Under the pieces are notes generated by a model. It searched no databases and was not told the origin of the DNA. It was given only the letters and a program-made list of their open reading frames with translations. Below, piece after piece: positions 13,501 through 26,738 of a stretch of 64,000 nt of DNA (its first letter is position 1; each line of letters begins with the position of its first letter). The stretch is taken from contig NC_089187.1 of assembly GCF_947507565.1 (NCBI RefSeq), forward strand, positions 682,001 through 746,000. Reading direction: 5' to 3'. The translations under genes were made by a program, and so were the position numbers. This DNA is from Oscarella lobularis. Its lineage: Eukaryota > Porifera > Homoscleromorpha > Homosclerophorida > Oscarellidae.

Positions 13501-14741
13501 TCCTCTTTCTCACGGTATATTGGAACCGCCCTCGACGGAAGTTGCGTATGAGAAATCGTTCGTCGTCACGAGCCACGAGTCAAAATTAAAACGAATGCGG
13601 GTGAAGTGAGTTTTAACCCATTCGTCCCAGTTTCGCTGAGGCACAGTGGGAGGGCAAGCAGACTGCGAACCTAAAAACCGCTAAATTACACAGTTTTTGC
13701 ACTGAGTCTTAATTAACTCCAGCAAAATCTCATTCAAGAAAGAGTGGGACAATAACTCATCTTAGTGGGGCTGCTGATAATTAACGGATCTTCTTACCAA
13801 GTAGCTTGTAATAACTGGCATAGTTTTCTTCGGTGAGAGAAATGTATTCAGAAGGCTCTCCCGTATTCATGTCTGTAAAAAATTCAACTAAGACATTCTG
13901 GTCATAAAGCAACGCACAATGTGCAGAAGTGACGACTCAACCAACAGTTAATTAAGACAGAATATGCTTCGAAAAGTGACTGAACTGGTAAGTTTATGGC
14001 CGCGGTTAACTAAAGGCTAAGATGAAGCGCCTCTCCAAATTACAATGCCACCGGTCCTACCCATAAAGGCTGCGTTTTAATAAAAACGGCTGAAAGAGAA
14101 CCGGACTTTTCTTTGAAAGTGAAAGACGGTCAAAAGCCCGCCTAGGCTGCTTCCCGTCGAGTGCGGTAGAATAAACAGACAAAAATAGTAAGGAAGCGTT
14201 CCAGATTACTTAAAACAGATGGTTCCTGGATACGGCTTTAGAAAGGCAGAAGAACGCGAACGAGTGTAAAATGCGAACGACTATAGGGACCCCTGTGCCA
14301 GTTTCGTCTTACACGGTGGCCCGCGGAGCCCATTTTTAGCAACTATCAAACGTCAAGACCGTTTCATGCGCCCTAGCGCCTGACTCTAGCTTTTCCCCCA
14401 AACAAACGTATATCTCTGCATGAATAGCTGAAGGCAAAACGGCCCCGCTGTGCGCCATACAGGTATATTTAGATTAGCGCAATGACGCAATCAATAAAAG
14501 GAGAAGAAAGAAAAAAAACGAAAGAAAGATCTTCCTTCTCTTTTTCGGAAGATTTTTTAGGACGCATACCTTTGCAGTAGACGGAGACGACAATCCGTGG
14601 AAGTATTTCTAAATCGTAATGCCTGTCGATCGTGTTGCCCGCCTTGTAATGGTGAACGCAGCGAGAATATCGCTGTTGACCTGCCGCTAGCCAATGAAGG
14701 CCCATGAATAGGACGCCAAAATAGGCGCCGACGAATCCCAT
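7582..14741 (-). CDS. RTK B: WSC/LamG/Gly-rich receptor tyrosine kinase with damaged LamG exon
   Basis: Second RTK of the array. The signal exon is 14570-14741. Further exons lie near 13797-13876, 13525-13672 and 13305-13457. EGF exon 13019-13250; LamG-like exons 12195-12930; a short exon near 12050-12130; glycine-rich exons 10715-12000; WSC exons 10140-10660; EGF exons 9780-10025; transmembrane plus glycine loop 9410-9815. Kinase exons follow down to a TAA at 7582-7584. The kinase shows HRDLACRN, DFGLTR and WSFGVVIWEICTLG, so it looks catalytically competent. The tail has a YIDL motif and a Ser-rich end. The exon at 12562-12680 has lost one base relative to RTK A (near 12675) and its donor reads GTCTCT instead of GTATG. 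The EGF exon is fused directly to the transmembrane exon, so two exons seen in A and F are gone. The gene is either decaying or makes a shorter receptor by skipping that exon. Confidence 0.7.
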
Positions 14742-15189
14742 GATCGCGCGAGCTGGGAAACTTCTTCGCCACACGCCGGAGTGAGTGGAACTGTGGATGC
14801 AGAAGGATAATTAATGTGGCAAGGAAGTTTACGCACCGTGACGCAAGTGCATGGATTCGTCGTTAATCAGCGTAATTGGCATCCATAGAATAAAAGCCTT
14901 CTTCTATACTATCTTCGGCCGCTTGGCGGCATAACCGCTCAACGGGGAATCGCATAAAGAAGGCCCCTTTGAGAAATTGATCAAAAATCGCCTACTTACG
15001 GACTCGCTGCTTCTTTCCCACGTACCTAGAGCGCCTGAATATCACGCTTTTTGCCGCCCCGCATTGAGCGAAACGCGGAAAAGGATGAAGACGAAAAAAA
15101 GACTAGAGTACGCTAAGACAATGACGTCATACATGCGCAAACATTGATTTGAAGCAGCAAAACAAAAGACACGAGTAAAGCAGCTGCCG
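14742..15189. promoter_or_regulatory. RTK B upstream region
   Basis: Flank shared by all RTK units (compare 17355-17880, 25347-25800, 34998-35480 and 46690-47140). It holds the conserved minus-strand donor-like GTAAGTAG at 14992-14999 and a TGACGTCA palindrome at 15122-15129. It is probably the promoter and 5' leader of RTK B; no transcript data are available. Confidence 0.4.
15122..15129. promoter_or_regulatory. CRE-like palindrome TGACGTCA upstream of RTK B
   Basis: Perfect 8-bp CRE/ATF-type palindrome about 380 bp upstream of the RTK B start. It is followed on the plus strand by TACATGCGCA, as in most other units. Function is inferred only from conservation between repeat copies. Confidence 0.35.
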
Positions 15190-15540
15190 CATGCAAATCA
15201 AAATTCAGGAGCATTCCAACATTGCTTTTCCCATGTTGTAGGCATGCTGGATTTCTATAGCGCTACGAGCTCGCTTAGAGAGTCGAACAGCTGCCAATTT
15301 CCCGCTGAAGTCTGGAGCGGTGTGCCAGCCTCCAGAAGCCCCGATGAGGATGGGATCATTTGAAAGATGAATAGAGTCATGTTTTACCAGACTGTGACTC
15401 AAGACACCGTCTAATAAGTAGTAGCGAAGCGAATTGTCTTCTTATCATACGTTAGAGCAAAGTAATGCCACTTGCCGTCTGTTGCAGTGGGCTGATGAAC
15501 GTTGAACATTTCATACCCAGCTCTGGCCTGCAGATGTATG
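15190..15540 (-). pseudogene. Truncated copy of the small secreted LamG gene
   Basis: Encodes only the C-terminal half of the laminin-G domain of the gene at 47147-48304, ending in the same MLECS terminus. Upstream the frame is disturbed by extra bases near 15415-15430. At about 15540 the similarity stops abruptly and continues as a glycine-rich exon of an RTK gene. The start codon, signal peptide and coiled coil are missing, so this is a relic created by deletion. Confidence 0.8.
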
Positions 15541-17354
15541 TCGGTGTGCCGTAGCCGCCACCACCACCTGGTTTTCCTTGGCCTCCCCCTCCGCCTCCTC
15601 CATTTGCGTTAGAATTTGCCTTTCCCGCAGCTAAAAGGTACAGAGTTCATTTTGGTTTGACTCTGCTCGCACGGTACAAATACAGTATGTACATACATAA
15701 CGTACGTGTAAATAAAACCTTTACTCTTGTAAATTTTGACAAGGATTTTTCGTTAGACATGGATGTGTCGAGACAAGACGAAGTTTGAGTCGCGCAATCG
15801 ACCGATTTGACGGCAGCACAGGAAAACAAATACCGGGAAATCCTCCACACCGCCCGCTAACGATCTGTCGCAAGTCTACATGAACAACAAATAGAAACTA
15901 TTACACAAGCAAACAAACACACTAACTTGAGAAAGACACAGAGTGATTGTTGCTCATTGGCCCCTCCCACGACCAAGTCACTTGCGGATCAACTTGAAAA
16001 GGAGTTGAAGTCAAGTCGATATTGAAGTTCCCGCGAAAAGGACAGGTTAGTGTTGTTTGATTATCGCCACCTTGGCCATAGCTAAACACAACAGATTAAT
16101 GGCGAGAACAATTGTTTGTGTTCTCACGGTATATTGGAACCGTCCTCGACGGAAGCTGCGAATGAGAAATCGTTCGTCGTCACGAGCCACGAGTCAAAAT
16201 CAAAACGAATGAGGGTGAAGTGAGTTTTACCCCATTCGTCCCAGATTCGCTGAAGCACAGTGGGAGGACAACCTAAAAACCGTTAGACAGTTTTTGCACT
16301 GAGACTTAGCTCCGGAAAAATCTCATTCAAGAGAGAGTCAGAAAATAACTCATCGCAAAATTTTAGCAGACCGCTGATAGTTAGCTAATCTTCTTACCAA
16401 GTAGCTTGTCATAACTGGCATAGTTTCTTTCCCGGGACGAGTTGAGCGAAATGTATTCAGAAGGCTCTCCCGTATTCATGTCTGTAAAAAAATTCAACTA
16501 AGACGTTCTGGTCATAAAGCAACGCAAAATGTGCAGAAGTGACGACTCGACCCACAGCTAATTAAAACAGAGCATGGTTCAAAAAGTGACTGAACTGATA
16601 AGTTTATGGCCGCGGTTAGCTAAAGGCTAAGATGAAGTGCCTCTCCAAATTACAATGCAACCGGTCCTACCCAAAAAAGGCTGCGTTTATTAATTAGAAC
16701 CGCTGAAAGAGAACCGAGCCTCCTCTTTCAAAGAGAAACACGGTCAAAGGCCCGCCTAAGCTGCTTCCTGTTGAGTGCGGTAGAGTATACAGACAAAATA
16801 AGTAATTAGTAAGGAAGCGTTCGTGGGGATAAACGCATTCCAGACTGTTTATACAGTCCGTCTGAACTGATGCCTGGATACGGCTTTAGAAAGGCAGAAG
16901 AACGCGAACGAGTATAAAATGCGAACGACTATAGGGACCCTTGTGCCACAGGTCCAGTTTCGTCTTACACGGTGGCCCCGCGGAGCCCATTTTTAGCAAC
17001 TATCAAACGTCAAGTCCGTTTCTGCCCCCCTAGCGCCTGACTCTAGCTTTTCCCCCAAACAACCCTATCTCAGCTGACAGCCCCGCTGTGCGCCATACAG
17101 GTATATTTTAGATTAGCGCAATCAACAAAAGGAGAAGAAAGAAGAAACGAAATAAAGATCTTTCTTCTCTTTTCCGGAAGCATACCTTTGCAGTAGACGG
17201 AGACGACAATCCGCGGAAGTATTTCTAAATCGTACTGCCCGTCGATCGTGCTGCCAGTCTTGTAATAGTCAACGCAGCGAGAATATCGCTGCTGACCTGC
17301 TGCTAGCCAATGAAAGCACATCAGAACGCCAAAATAGGCGCCGAAGAAGCCCAT
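15541..17354 (-). pseudogene. RTK C: internally deleted, rearranged RTK copy
   Basis: Starts like the other receptors, with a 169-nt signal exon at 17186-17354. The next exons lie at about 16395-16480, 16125-16275 and 15930-16083. The EGF exon begins at about 15880 but is cut mid-domain near 15735. There the sequence jumps to the intron and exon of the glycine-rich region (about 15545-15730, matching 11275-11460 of RTK B), and at about 15540 to the tail of the small LamG gene. LamG, WSC, transmembrane and kinase parts are all absent. The remaining exons are open, so a short secreted N-terminal fragment could still be made, but the gene is broken as a receptor. Confidence 0.8.
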
Positions 17355-17879
17355 GATCGCGCGAACTAGGAAACTTCTTGGCCCACACGCCGGAGTGAGT
17401 GGAAGCAGAAGCAAAGTGGCTTTTATAATTATCTCGTTTTCGCAACGCACGCTAGTGGATTTGTCAGCTAAAAGCTTTGGGCGTCACAAGTTCGCAGGAC
17501 GGCTTTTCCGGTTATATAGCCAGTCCCAATTGGTGACGTTTTCTCGGCGTAATTGGCATCCAATGACATCGATATTGAAGAAAAGCCTTCTTCTATACTA
17601 TTTCTGCCGTTTGGCTGCATAAATGCTCAGTTTGGCAGCGTTATCAACAGTGAATAGAAGGCCCCCTTGAGAAATTGATCAAAAATAGCCTACTTACGGA
17701 CTCGTTGCTTCTTGCACGTACCTAGAGTGCTTGAATAAGACCTGACGCGCGCTTTTCGCCTCTCCGCATTGAGCAAAACGCGGAAAAAAGGATGAAGACG
17801 AAGAATACTAGAGCACGTTAAGAAGACAAATAATGACGTCATACATGCGCATAAAGAGCAAACATTGATTTGAAGCAGC
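17355..17879. promoter_or_regulatory. RTK C upstream region
   Basis: The usual RTK upstream flank, with GTAAGTAG on the minus strand at 17690-17697 and TGACGTCA at 17834-17841. No coding exon is recognised. Confidence 0.35.
17834..17841. promoter_or_regulatory. CRE-like palindrome TGACGTCA upstream of RTK C
   Basis: Same palindrome and flanking bases as at 15122, 25760, 35396 and 47055. It is kept although RTK C itself is deleted. Confidence 0.3.
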
Positions 17880-18240
17880 AAAACAAAAGACACGAGTAAA
17901 GCAGCAGCCGCATGCAAATCAAAATCCAGGAGCATTCCAGCATCGGGGTCTGGGTTAGGAGGAAGGGGGTTAATTGATACCGCTAAGGAATTATGCACGT
18001 CCTGCTTTTGAGACTTTTTCTTACGTTTGGAATAGCATTGCTCAATAGCAGAGAGTCTTTTAGAAAAATGCTAGAAGTGGCTCCCTCCAAACTGCTTATC
18101 TTTGAGAACAAGCTCGGAATGTTAGATTCCAGATTGGATAATGCAGCAGCAGTTTGAAAATTTGAAAGACTATCGGAATTTGAAGTGTACGGTAAATTTA
18201 TGAAAGTTTACCGAGTTGATATGGACTGAAGGGTGATTAA
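17880..18240 (-). pseudogene. Relic of the small secreted LamG gene, LamG domain deleted
   Basis: Both ends of the small LamG gene are recognisable. The stop-codon end lies at about 17910-17940 and the coiled-coil exon with its flanks at about 17985-18230. The whole laminin-G coding part between them is deleted at about 17940-17945. Nothing functional is expected. Confidence 0.75.
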
Positions 18241-18390
18241 TAATACTGTACCAGGACAACCCATTGACAAAGCGTGCATTATCTAAGCAGACAAGTGTTC
18301 AACATCTAAACACCTTATAGGGCAGTTTCGGCCGTACTGAACGAGTCATCCACGGACTGCTTGCCAGCTGTCTCCTTGGGCGGGCCACAA

Positions 18391-21300
18391 CTAGTCTGCG
18401 CTAGCAGTAGACTTTTCAGAGCTTTCTGACGACTCCGTCATTTCAGTTATTGAATCCAAGTCCCAATAGGAATTCGAAAAATCAAGGTCGATGTACGCGT
18501 TAGGTTGTTCCGATTCGAGGATTCCTCCCAGTTTCTGCAAGAGAACGCTGAACGTTGGGCGCTGGCGAGGATCAGAGCGCCAACATTCAGTCATCAGTTT
18601 GTACCTGTAGGTACTAGTACATAACATAAAGTAGCATTGTTTGTTGGAACTTACAGTTCTTCGGAGCAGCCTTTTGGACAAGCCAAACGGTTGCCACCAC
18701 GCAAACGCGATAGAAATTTCTTACCAGACATGCACGAATAAGGAAAACCGCCTGCAAGTACAACTTTCTTACGTGAAAAATAAATTTTATAGTCTTACCC
18801 AAAGTGCATATTTCCCACATAACTACGCCAAACGACCAGCTAAAACAAATGAAAGAATGTCATAGGGTAGAATTTATACAAGTAAATCGTACACGTCGCT
18901 CTTTTCCGTGAAGAGACGATGTGTGATGGCCTCGATTGACATCCATCGAAGAGGGAGAGACTTTGCTGTTTTTTGTGAATACACGCCGTCCTTGTAGACC
19001 GTTCTCGTTAGTCCAAAGTCGGACACCTTGAGTAGATTGTTTTCGCAGACTAGAACATTTCGACACGCCAAGTCGCGATGAACCAGATCATTTCCGGCCA
19101 GATAATCCTGCAGTTTAATTAAAATTCTGTAATACAAATGCACTCAATTCAATTGCCAAAGTTCTCTCACCATTCCAGATGCAATTTGCCAGGAGAACGA
19201 CAATAGATCGGAAGCCGTAAACATCCCTACCGCATTCTGAACGTCTATCTCATCGCTGAGCGTATGCTCAGCCACCTCCTACGTATAAAGCAAAAATCCT
19301 ACCTAGCACTTTGGTTGTATAAGATAAAGTTACGTGCCTTCGACTCGTTAGAGCTACTCTTTTTATCCGATTTCTGCTGACCTTTGACGTCCTGTTAGAG
19401 AGAAAACACAAGCCTGCTTTAGCGTTCTCTCCAACAACGCGCCAAAACCCGGATCCATAAAAAAAGGGACCCCACTGAGGGCGTGCTCTTATGTACTAGT
19501 AGTTTAATTAGAGAATCCTAAATCAGTCCGTGACACTAACGGGACAACCGGACAGAGAAACATTACGTGCCAATAATTGTGACCTAACGGCTAACGTTCT
19601 ACCGCACAACGCCCTGTTTCTGCTACTACATACCCCTAGTCTTCCTTTCTTAAGGCTGCTCAGTAGGTCGCCGTGACAACAGTATTCGACGATCAGGCAC
19701 AGTGGCTGGCTCTTCGTTATGCATCCTAGCATGCTGACAATGTGCGGATGTTTCCCGATTCGCTTCATCAGTTCGATTTCTTCCATGAATTCAGAGTCGT
19801 TCTGACATGATCCTGAATAATCAAAATTCAACTCACGCACCTGAGCGAGTTTGATGACAACTATCTTACCTTTCAACATTTTGCAAGCCACAGTCGACTT
19901 GTTTTCCTCTTCGAGATCGCGTATCGACAACCGCGACGACGATTTGTGGTAAAGATGAGCTTTGACCACGACTCCAAAAGCGCCTTGGCCAATTTTTTCC
20001 AGCAGAAATATGTCGCCACGACTGATTTCCCAGTTGTCGCGTAGCTGAACAGAATCAAACGCAGCAGTCGCTAAGCGACGCTTTCTGCGACGACGAATGC
20101 AGGTGGCGGTAGCGCCAAAAATGATCAAAACAAGAACTGAGGTAATGATCGACACAATGACCGTAACTTGAGGAACCGACGAATCTGTAAAGATACAATA
20201 TGATCACATCATTACGTTGCAATGACAAATGCTGATAAGACTCTGCTCAAACTTAGAATCTTATTGGTATACATGCAACAGTAGAACACGCGCTTTTTAA
20301 AATCATGCTCGATAAGTGCTATATCTCACCTAAGGAGCTCGTTGGGCCGGTCCACTTATTGCAAGCTCCAGAAACTGAATCGCAACCGGTATCGTTTTGA
20401 CATCTGATATAAAAAAGAAAAAGTTATTCCTAGAACCATTCTCTGTTTTGCGCTACTTACTCGCAGTCTTTCTCGCAGTTGGGACCGTACTTACCCTTGA
20501 AACAAGAGACTTCGCAGAGCTTTCCGTGCACGCCAGCTGGACAGTTGCAGTGGAAATCCCACGAGAATGCTGTGGTGTTTGAGCAAAATCCGTAGAGCGG
20601 CTAAATCAAAGTTACACATAAATTCTTTTCAAAACTAGCTGCACTCATTGAACATCTGGTGCAAATAATACCAGCAGTACCTGATTTGAATTGAGAGAAA
20701 AGCCTACGGGACACCAAGGCTTGCACGTCCGACTAGCCGTCGACTCGGCAGGGCGCCATGGAATAGGACCGTAAGTGGAAATTCCTTGAGAACCGCCGCA
20801 CGTAAGGCTCAAGTTTCCAGGACACGGAAGATTGCAGTTACTAAAGAGACTGGTAGAAAACGATTGTCATGCACTCTGTTCGAAATTGTAAACCTGTCGT
20901 CCAAGACAACCTCTTCGTATTCGTTGTCGCAAAAACATTGATTCGCAGAATGTACAAAGTAGTACTTGTAGTTTTTGGCGCTAAAATACTTTATCAAGTA
21001 GTGCGAAATCACCCACTTAATCTTACTAGCACTTTTGGCGACAGAATTCTGGTGTCATTATTTCTGATTCTTCATCAGTCATAGGTACGCGGTTCCTAAG
21101 CTGACGCTTATCGTTAATGCAACCAAGATAGACAGACTGATCATTAGAAGAATTCATCTGGCTTATTGAAATCGATTCCCTAGCTAAAGTTGCAAGATCC
21201 TAAACAAACGATACATCGCGCTATTAATACACTCAATTTCAAATAATACATTAAACGTCTTCAGATATTGCCGCTCGAACGCCGGACTAGGCTCCGTTTT

Positions 21301-24300
21301 TCCCGTAAACTTGTCAGAATCAATGCGAATTCGACCTAACCCCCCGTCGCCCCCGCAGCGGCGTAACGCTCCGCACCCGCCTCGACCTCCCAACGCCATA
21401 ATCCGACCATCATTCACATTAATGTCAGATCCTCTAAGATAAATACTGCCGCCCGCACCGCCGCCGCCGCCACCACCACTTTCTTGCAATTTCCGATCTA
21501 AATACCTAAAAAAGACTACAATCTAAAAAAACACGGATAAGGTTCTTTCGCACCCGTCTTCACCATCGCTTCCGTTAGCCGAAACTTGACCGGTGACTTG
21601 AATTCTATTAAGAGCGTCCAAACGAAGTGCTCCGCCACCGTTGCCGCCTTTTCCACCGTAAAGCGCTCCAGCGGAGGCATCACGGCCGTCCGAGCCCAAA
21701 TTTCCACTAACGGAGTTGCTGCCACTTCCACCGCCCGAGCCCAAATGCAGAATTCGCAGATTATAACTTCCGTACGAGAGGCCTCCTTCACCGCCCCCAG
21801 GTTGTCTGAGAAAAACACGGCTACAGAACTAGCGGAACGAGCAAATTTATACTTTTATTACCCCGCTGTGCCGTAGCCTCCACCGCCACCTGGTTTTCCG
21901 TCTCTTTGGCCTCCCCCTCCGCCACCTTCATTTGGAGCAGACGTTTTCGTTCCCGGACCTATAAAATAGACCGTTCATTCTGGTAGGTTTCAAAGTCTGC
22001 TCACACGGTACGTCATATGCACAAAGCCTTACAACTTGAAAAAAGAACTGCAAAATTATTTACTTCACCTCGTAAGAAACTACTATTTCCAAAGGAAGGA
22101 AAATAATGCTAACTAGAAAAATTTACGCACTGAATATGGCAATAATTTTAGTTTAATTAATCTGCGAGCGTTTTAAACATAAAATGAATTTTTGGCTTAC
22201 GCAGAAAGCTTTCGCCTTGCTCGCCGGAGGTATTGGACTTGGTCGGTTTATCGCCCCCCATAAAACCAGCTCCTGTCGCGCAAAGAGTCCCTCTAATAAT
22301 GATATCATGAGCGAAGACTTGAAAAGTTCCATTCGCTCCTAAGTTAGTTGAATTGTTAAAAGTCCACGGCGCCACTTTTACGGTAACATCGGCTTCTATG
22401 GCGAAAGTACGCACATTGCAGTGAACACCGAATACGACGTCGCCATCCGCAGGAGACCAGTCTTTGTAACCCCAATCAATACCGCGGCATTCGGGCTGTG
22501 AATTCGTACAGAAATCGTGGTGCGCCGCCAATCGATTATAAATGACGTGGTGCTGTACAAACAGTCATCAAATTTAATTCAGTAGAACGCAGAGAGTTTT
22601 ACTGTCGTATTGAAGTCTTCTAGCGGGTCATTGTAGTGATCAACAATTTCTGCCCTCTCTAAAATTCTCTTCCAAACCGTAAAGCTCTATAAGGCAAAGA
22701 AAAGTAATGTAACAATATCAGAACTCAGAGCGATGATCAACGCACCTTTATATCGCCGGCGAATCCATTGTTTGAGGAGTCGTACCCTTTTCCAAGACGA
22801 AATCCTAATGGAGGAAAAAGAAAAGCGGTTCGCGTTTGAACCGTTTTGAGTAAACTTCCGTTGACGTAGAGCCGCGCGTTCGTGCCGTCTACTGTCACTG
22901 CAACATGATGCCATTGATTGATGTATCCTATTGTTCCAGTTCGAGAGCTGTTTGAGCAGCCTGCTAGAGGCTTGTAGACAAGAGCAAATTTTCCGTTATC
23001 GAGAGCAACGCCCATCTTGCTGCACCCCTGAAACGTGCCCATAATAGTCTGAAAGAGAAAAACATATCTGACTTAATAAAGGATGCTACAGTAGATCAGG
23101 GAAAGAAAGCAATCATACCTTGCGACCAGCAGCATGTGCCGTCGGCCTAAACCACCCTTCCAACGTGTACACAATACCAGGAGACCACCAGCCCAATGCG
23201 ACGGCGCTCACACCATCGAGGTGAACAAAACAGGCGAAAGGAGGTCCAACCTTTAGCCAAAAAAAAGGCAATTAGAATAAAAGTTGCCAGTATTAGCTAA
23301 TCACCGAGCAGTTTGAAACGCATTGTGTTACAGGCTTTCCTAACCAAGTCGAAGGAAATTGGCAGTTTTCATGGCCGCCGTCACCTCCATACGTTGGAAT
23401 GGTCTTCTTGATAATGTTCTCACACGTTCCCGAGTTCTGACAAACCAGCCCTCTTTCCTGAGCGCAAAAATTGAACCGGTTGGTCTCTTTTTAAAATAAA
23501 CAAAGTGACGCTGAAAGCCACGACAATAGAGAAGAGAATCGGAGACCACCGTTTTGAGCATTCAGTGGCTAATCAACTTACCTAGGAACTCTTCGCAGTT
23601 CGATCCTCTAGAGCCGGGTAAGCACGAACAGTCGTACGCCTTAGCGTCTCTGACAAAGCACTTTCCCAAATTTTCACAAGGATTTTTCGTTAGACATGGA
23701 TGTGTCGAGACAAGACGAAGTTTGAGTCGCGCAATCGACCGATTTGACGGCAGTACAGGAAAACAAATACCGGGAAATCCTCCACACTGCCCGCTAACGA
23801 TCTGTCGCAAGTCTACATGAACAACAAATAGAAACTATTACACACAAGCGAAAGAAACCCACTAACTTGAGAAAGACACAGAATGGTTGTTGCTCATTGG
23901 CCCCTCCCACGACCAAGTCACTTGCGGATCAACTTCAAAAGGAGTTGAAGTCAAGTCGATATTAAAGTCACCGCGAAAAGGACAGGTTTGAGTTGCTTGA
24001 TTATCGCCACCTTGGCCATAGCTAAGCACAACAGATTAATGACGAGAACCATTGTTTGTGTTCTCACGGTATATTGGAACCGCCCTCGACGGAAGTTGCG
24101 AATGAGAAATCGTTCGTCGTCACGAGCCACGAGTCAAAATCAAAACGAATGCGAGTGAAGTGAGTTTTACCCCATTCGTCCCAGTTTTGCTGAGGCACAG
24201 TGGGAGGGCAAGCAGACGGCGAACCTAAAAACCGTTAGACAGTTTTTGCACTGAGACTTAGCTCCAGAAAATCTCATTCAAGAGAGAGTCAGACAATAAC

Positions 24301-25346
24301 TCATCGCAAAATTTTAGCAGACCGCTGATAGTTAGCTAATCTTCTTACCAAGTAGCTTGTAATAACTGGCATAGTTTCTTTCCCGGGACGAGGTGAGCGA
24401 AATGTATTCAGAAGGCTCTCCCGTATTCATGTCTGTAAAAAATTCAACTAAGACGTTCTGGTCATAAAGCAACGCACAATGTACAGAAGTGACTACTCGA
24501 CACACAGTAAAGTTTACGGCCGCGGTTAACACTAAAGGCTAAGATGAAGCGCCTCTCCAAATTTTACAATGCAACCGGTCCTACCCATAAAAGGCTGCGT
24601 TTATTAATTAAAAACCGCTGAAAGAGAACCGAGCTTCCTTTTGAAAGAGAAACACGGTCAAAGGCCCGCCTAGAGTCTATTCGCTGTGACCTTAGACAAA
24701 AACAGGCTGGCCCCGCCCCCTTTTAAGAAAAGCTGTTTCCTGTTGAGTGCGGACAGACAAAATAAGTAATAAGTAAGGAAGCGCTTGTGGGGATAAACGC
24801 ATTCCAGACTATTTATACAGTCCGTCTGAACAGCGTTTCAAAGAGATGATGCCTGAATACGGCTTTAGAAAGGCAGAAGAACGCAAACGAATGTAAAATG
24901 CGAACGACTATAGGGACCCTTGTGCCAGTTTCGTCTTACACGGTGGCCCCGCGGACCCCATTTTTAGCAACTATATCAAACGTCAAGTCCGTTTCTGCCC
25001 CCTATTGCGCCTGACTCTAGCTTTTCCCCCAAACAACCCTATCTCTGCATGAATAACTGAAGGCAAAACGGCCCCGCCGTGCGACATACATGTATATTTT
25101 AGATTAGTGCAATCAACAAAAGGAGAAGAGAGAAAAAAGCGAAAGAAAAATCTTTCTTCTCTTTTCCGGAAGCATACCTTTGCAGTAGACGGAGACGACA
25201 ATCCGTGCAAGTATTTCTAAATCGTAATGCCTGTCGATCCTGCTGCCCGTCTTGTAATGGTCAACGCAGCGAGAATATCGCTGTTGACCTGCTACTAGCC
25301 AATGAAGGCACATTAGGACGCCAAAATAGGCGCCGAAGAAGCCCAT
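18391..25346 (-). CDS. RTK D: WSC/LamG/Gly-rich receptor tyrosine kinase
   Basis: Third long receptor. The signal exon is 25178-25346 and the EGF exon about 23580-23812. LamG-like exons at 22745-23255 include an open 132-nt exon equivalent to the damaged one in RTK B. Glycine-rich exons 21250-22560; WSC exons 20685-21200, with a short intron beginning at a GACGACAG|GTTTAC donor. The EGF next to the membrane is shortened (about 20335-20400) and has lost cysteines, and the two membrane-proximal exons of A and F are absent. Transmembrane and glycine-loop exon about 19870-20185; kinase exons follow with HRDLACRN, DFGLTR and RWMSIEA. The stop TAG is at 18391-18393, earlier than in B and F, leaving a shorter tail with a YIDL motif. 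It is the most diverged kinase of the array. No frameshift was seen in the exons read. Confidence 0.75.
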
Positions 25347-25834
25347 GATCGCGCGAACTCGGAAACTTCTTCGCCCACACGCCGGAGTGAGTGGAAGCAG
25401 AAGCAATGTGGCAAGGAAGTGTGGCATGCAAAGTGGCGTCTAAACATCTCGTTTTCGCAACGCACGCTATAGGGCATGGATTCGTCGTCAAATCAGCGTA
25501 ATTGGCATCCCATGACATCGATAGAATAAAAGGCGTCTTCTTCGGCCGTTTGGCTGCATAACCGCTCAACGGGGAATGGCATAAAGAAGGCCCCTTTGAG
25601 AAATTGATCAAAAATCGCCTACTTACGGACTCGCCGCTTCTTGCCCACGTACCTAGAGCGCCTGAATATCACCTGAAGCGCGCTTTTCGCCGCTCCGCAT
25701 TGAGCGAAACGCGGAAAAAGATTAAGACGAAGAATACTAGAGCACGTTAAGACAAATAATGACGTCATACAGGCGCACAAAGAGAAAACATTGATTTGAA
25801 GCAGCAAAACCAAAGATACGAGTGAAGCAGCAGC
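25347..25834. promoter_or_regulatory. RTK D upstream region
   Basis: Shared RTK upstream flank with GTAAGTAG on the minus strand at 25619-25626 and the TGACGTCA palindrome. No coding exon recognised. Confidence 0.35.
25760..25767. promoter_or_regulatory. CRE-like palindrome TGACGTCA upstream of RTK D
   Basis: Perfect palindrome about 414 bp upstream of the RTK D start, in the same context as the other copies (followed by TACAGGCGCAC here). Confidence 0.35.
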
Positions 25835-26738
25835 CGCATAGCACTACGAGCTCGCTTAGAGACTCGAACAGATGCCAATTTCCCGCTGAAGTCTCGAGCG
25901 TGCCAGCTATCGGAAGCTCCGATGAGGATAGGATGATTTGAAGGTTGAATAGAGTCATGTTTCACCAGACTCTGACTCAAGACGCCGTCTAAGTAGTAGC
26001 GAATTGTCTTCCTATCATACGTCAGAGCAAAGTAATGCCAATTGCCGTCTGTTGCAATGGGCTGATGAACGTTGACGATTTCATGCTCAGCTCTTGCCTG
26101 CAGCTGTATGTAGGAGAACACGTTGTCGTTCTCCCAAAATTTAGGAAAGCCGTAGCTGTATTTCTTCAGAAGCAAGTATCCTGTATTGGTCGCTGTTCTG
26201 ATCCAAGCTTCAATGGTAAGTTCGGCTACGTTCAGTGAATTGGAGTGGGGAATTTGGAGACGATTGTTGACGTCAAAATGCAAGGAGCTCATTCTGTCTT
26301 TGTGGTGGTCAGGAGAACCCACGACCACGGCGTGATTTTCGTGGCCGCTGAGGTCGTAAATACGGTCACCAGCTGAGGGGAATCCACGGTGTCTGGGTCA
26401 GGCGGAAGTGGGTTAATTGATACCGCTAGATTTAGAACAAGCTCGGAATGTTAGATTCCAGATTGGCAAACCTCTGCGCAGCAGCAGTTTGAAAATTTGA
26501 ATGACTATTGGAATTTGAAGTGTGCGGTGAGTTTATGAAAGTTTACCGAGTTGATATGGACTGAAAGGTGGTGTCCACCGATTCATGCACTGACATCTTT
26601 GTCCTTCTCCTGAGCTTCCTCTTCTTTATTGAAGTACTAGGGATCGGTCAACACGCAACGTGACAGACAATATTCAGTAGAAAAGAGATACATACACACC
26701 TCGTCAATTGCTTAAAAGCGAAGATGACTTCACGTGTA
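25835..26738 (-). pseudogene. Broken copy of the small secreted LamG gene
   Basis: The laminin-G domain is open over about 25850-26328 (TIEAWIRTATNTGYLLLKK, DGNWHYFALTYD). Several lesions separate it from the intact copy at 47147-48304. The last coding segment is deleted next to 25835. About 28 nt are missing near 26385, which shifts the frame. About 130 nt are missing near 26435, removing a coiled-coil exon end and an intron. The signal-peptide exon is cut at 26738, where the RTK F 3' flank begins, so the start codon is gone. Confidence 0.8.
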
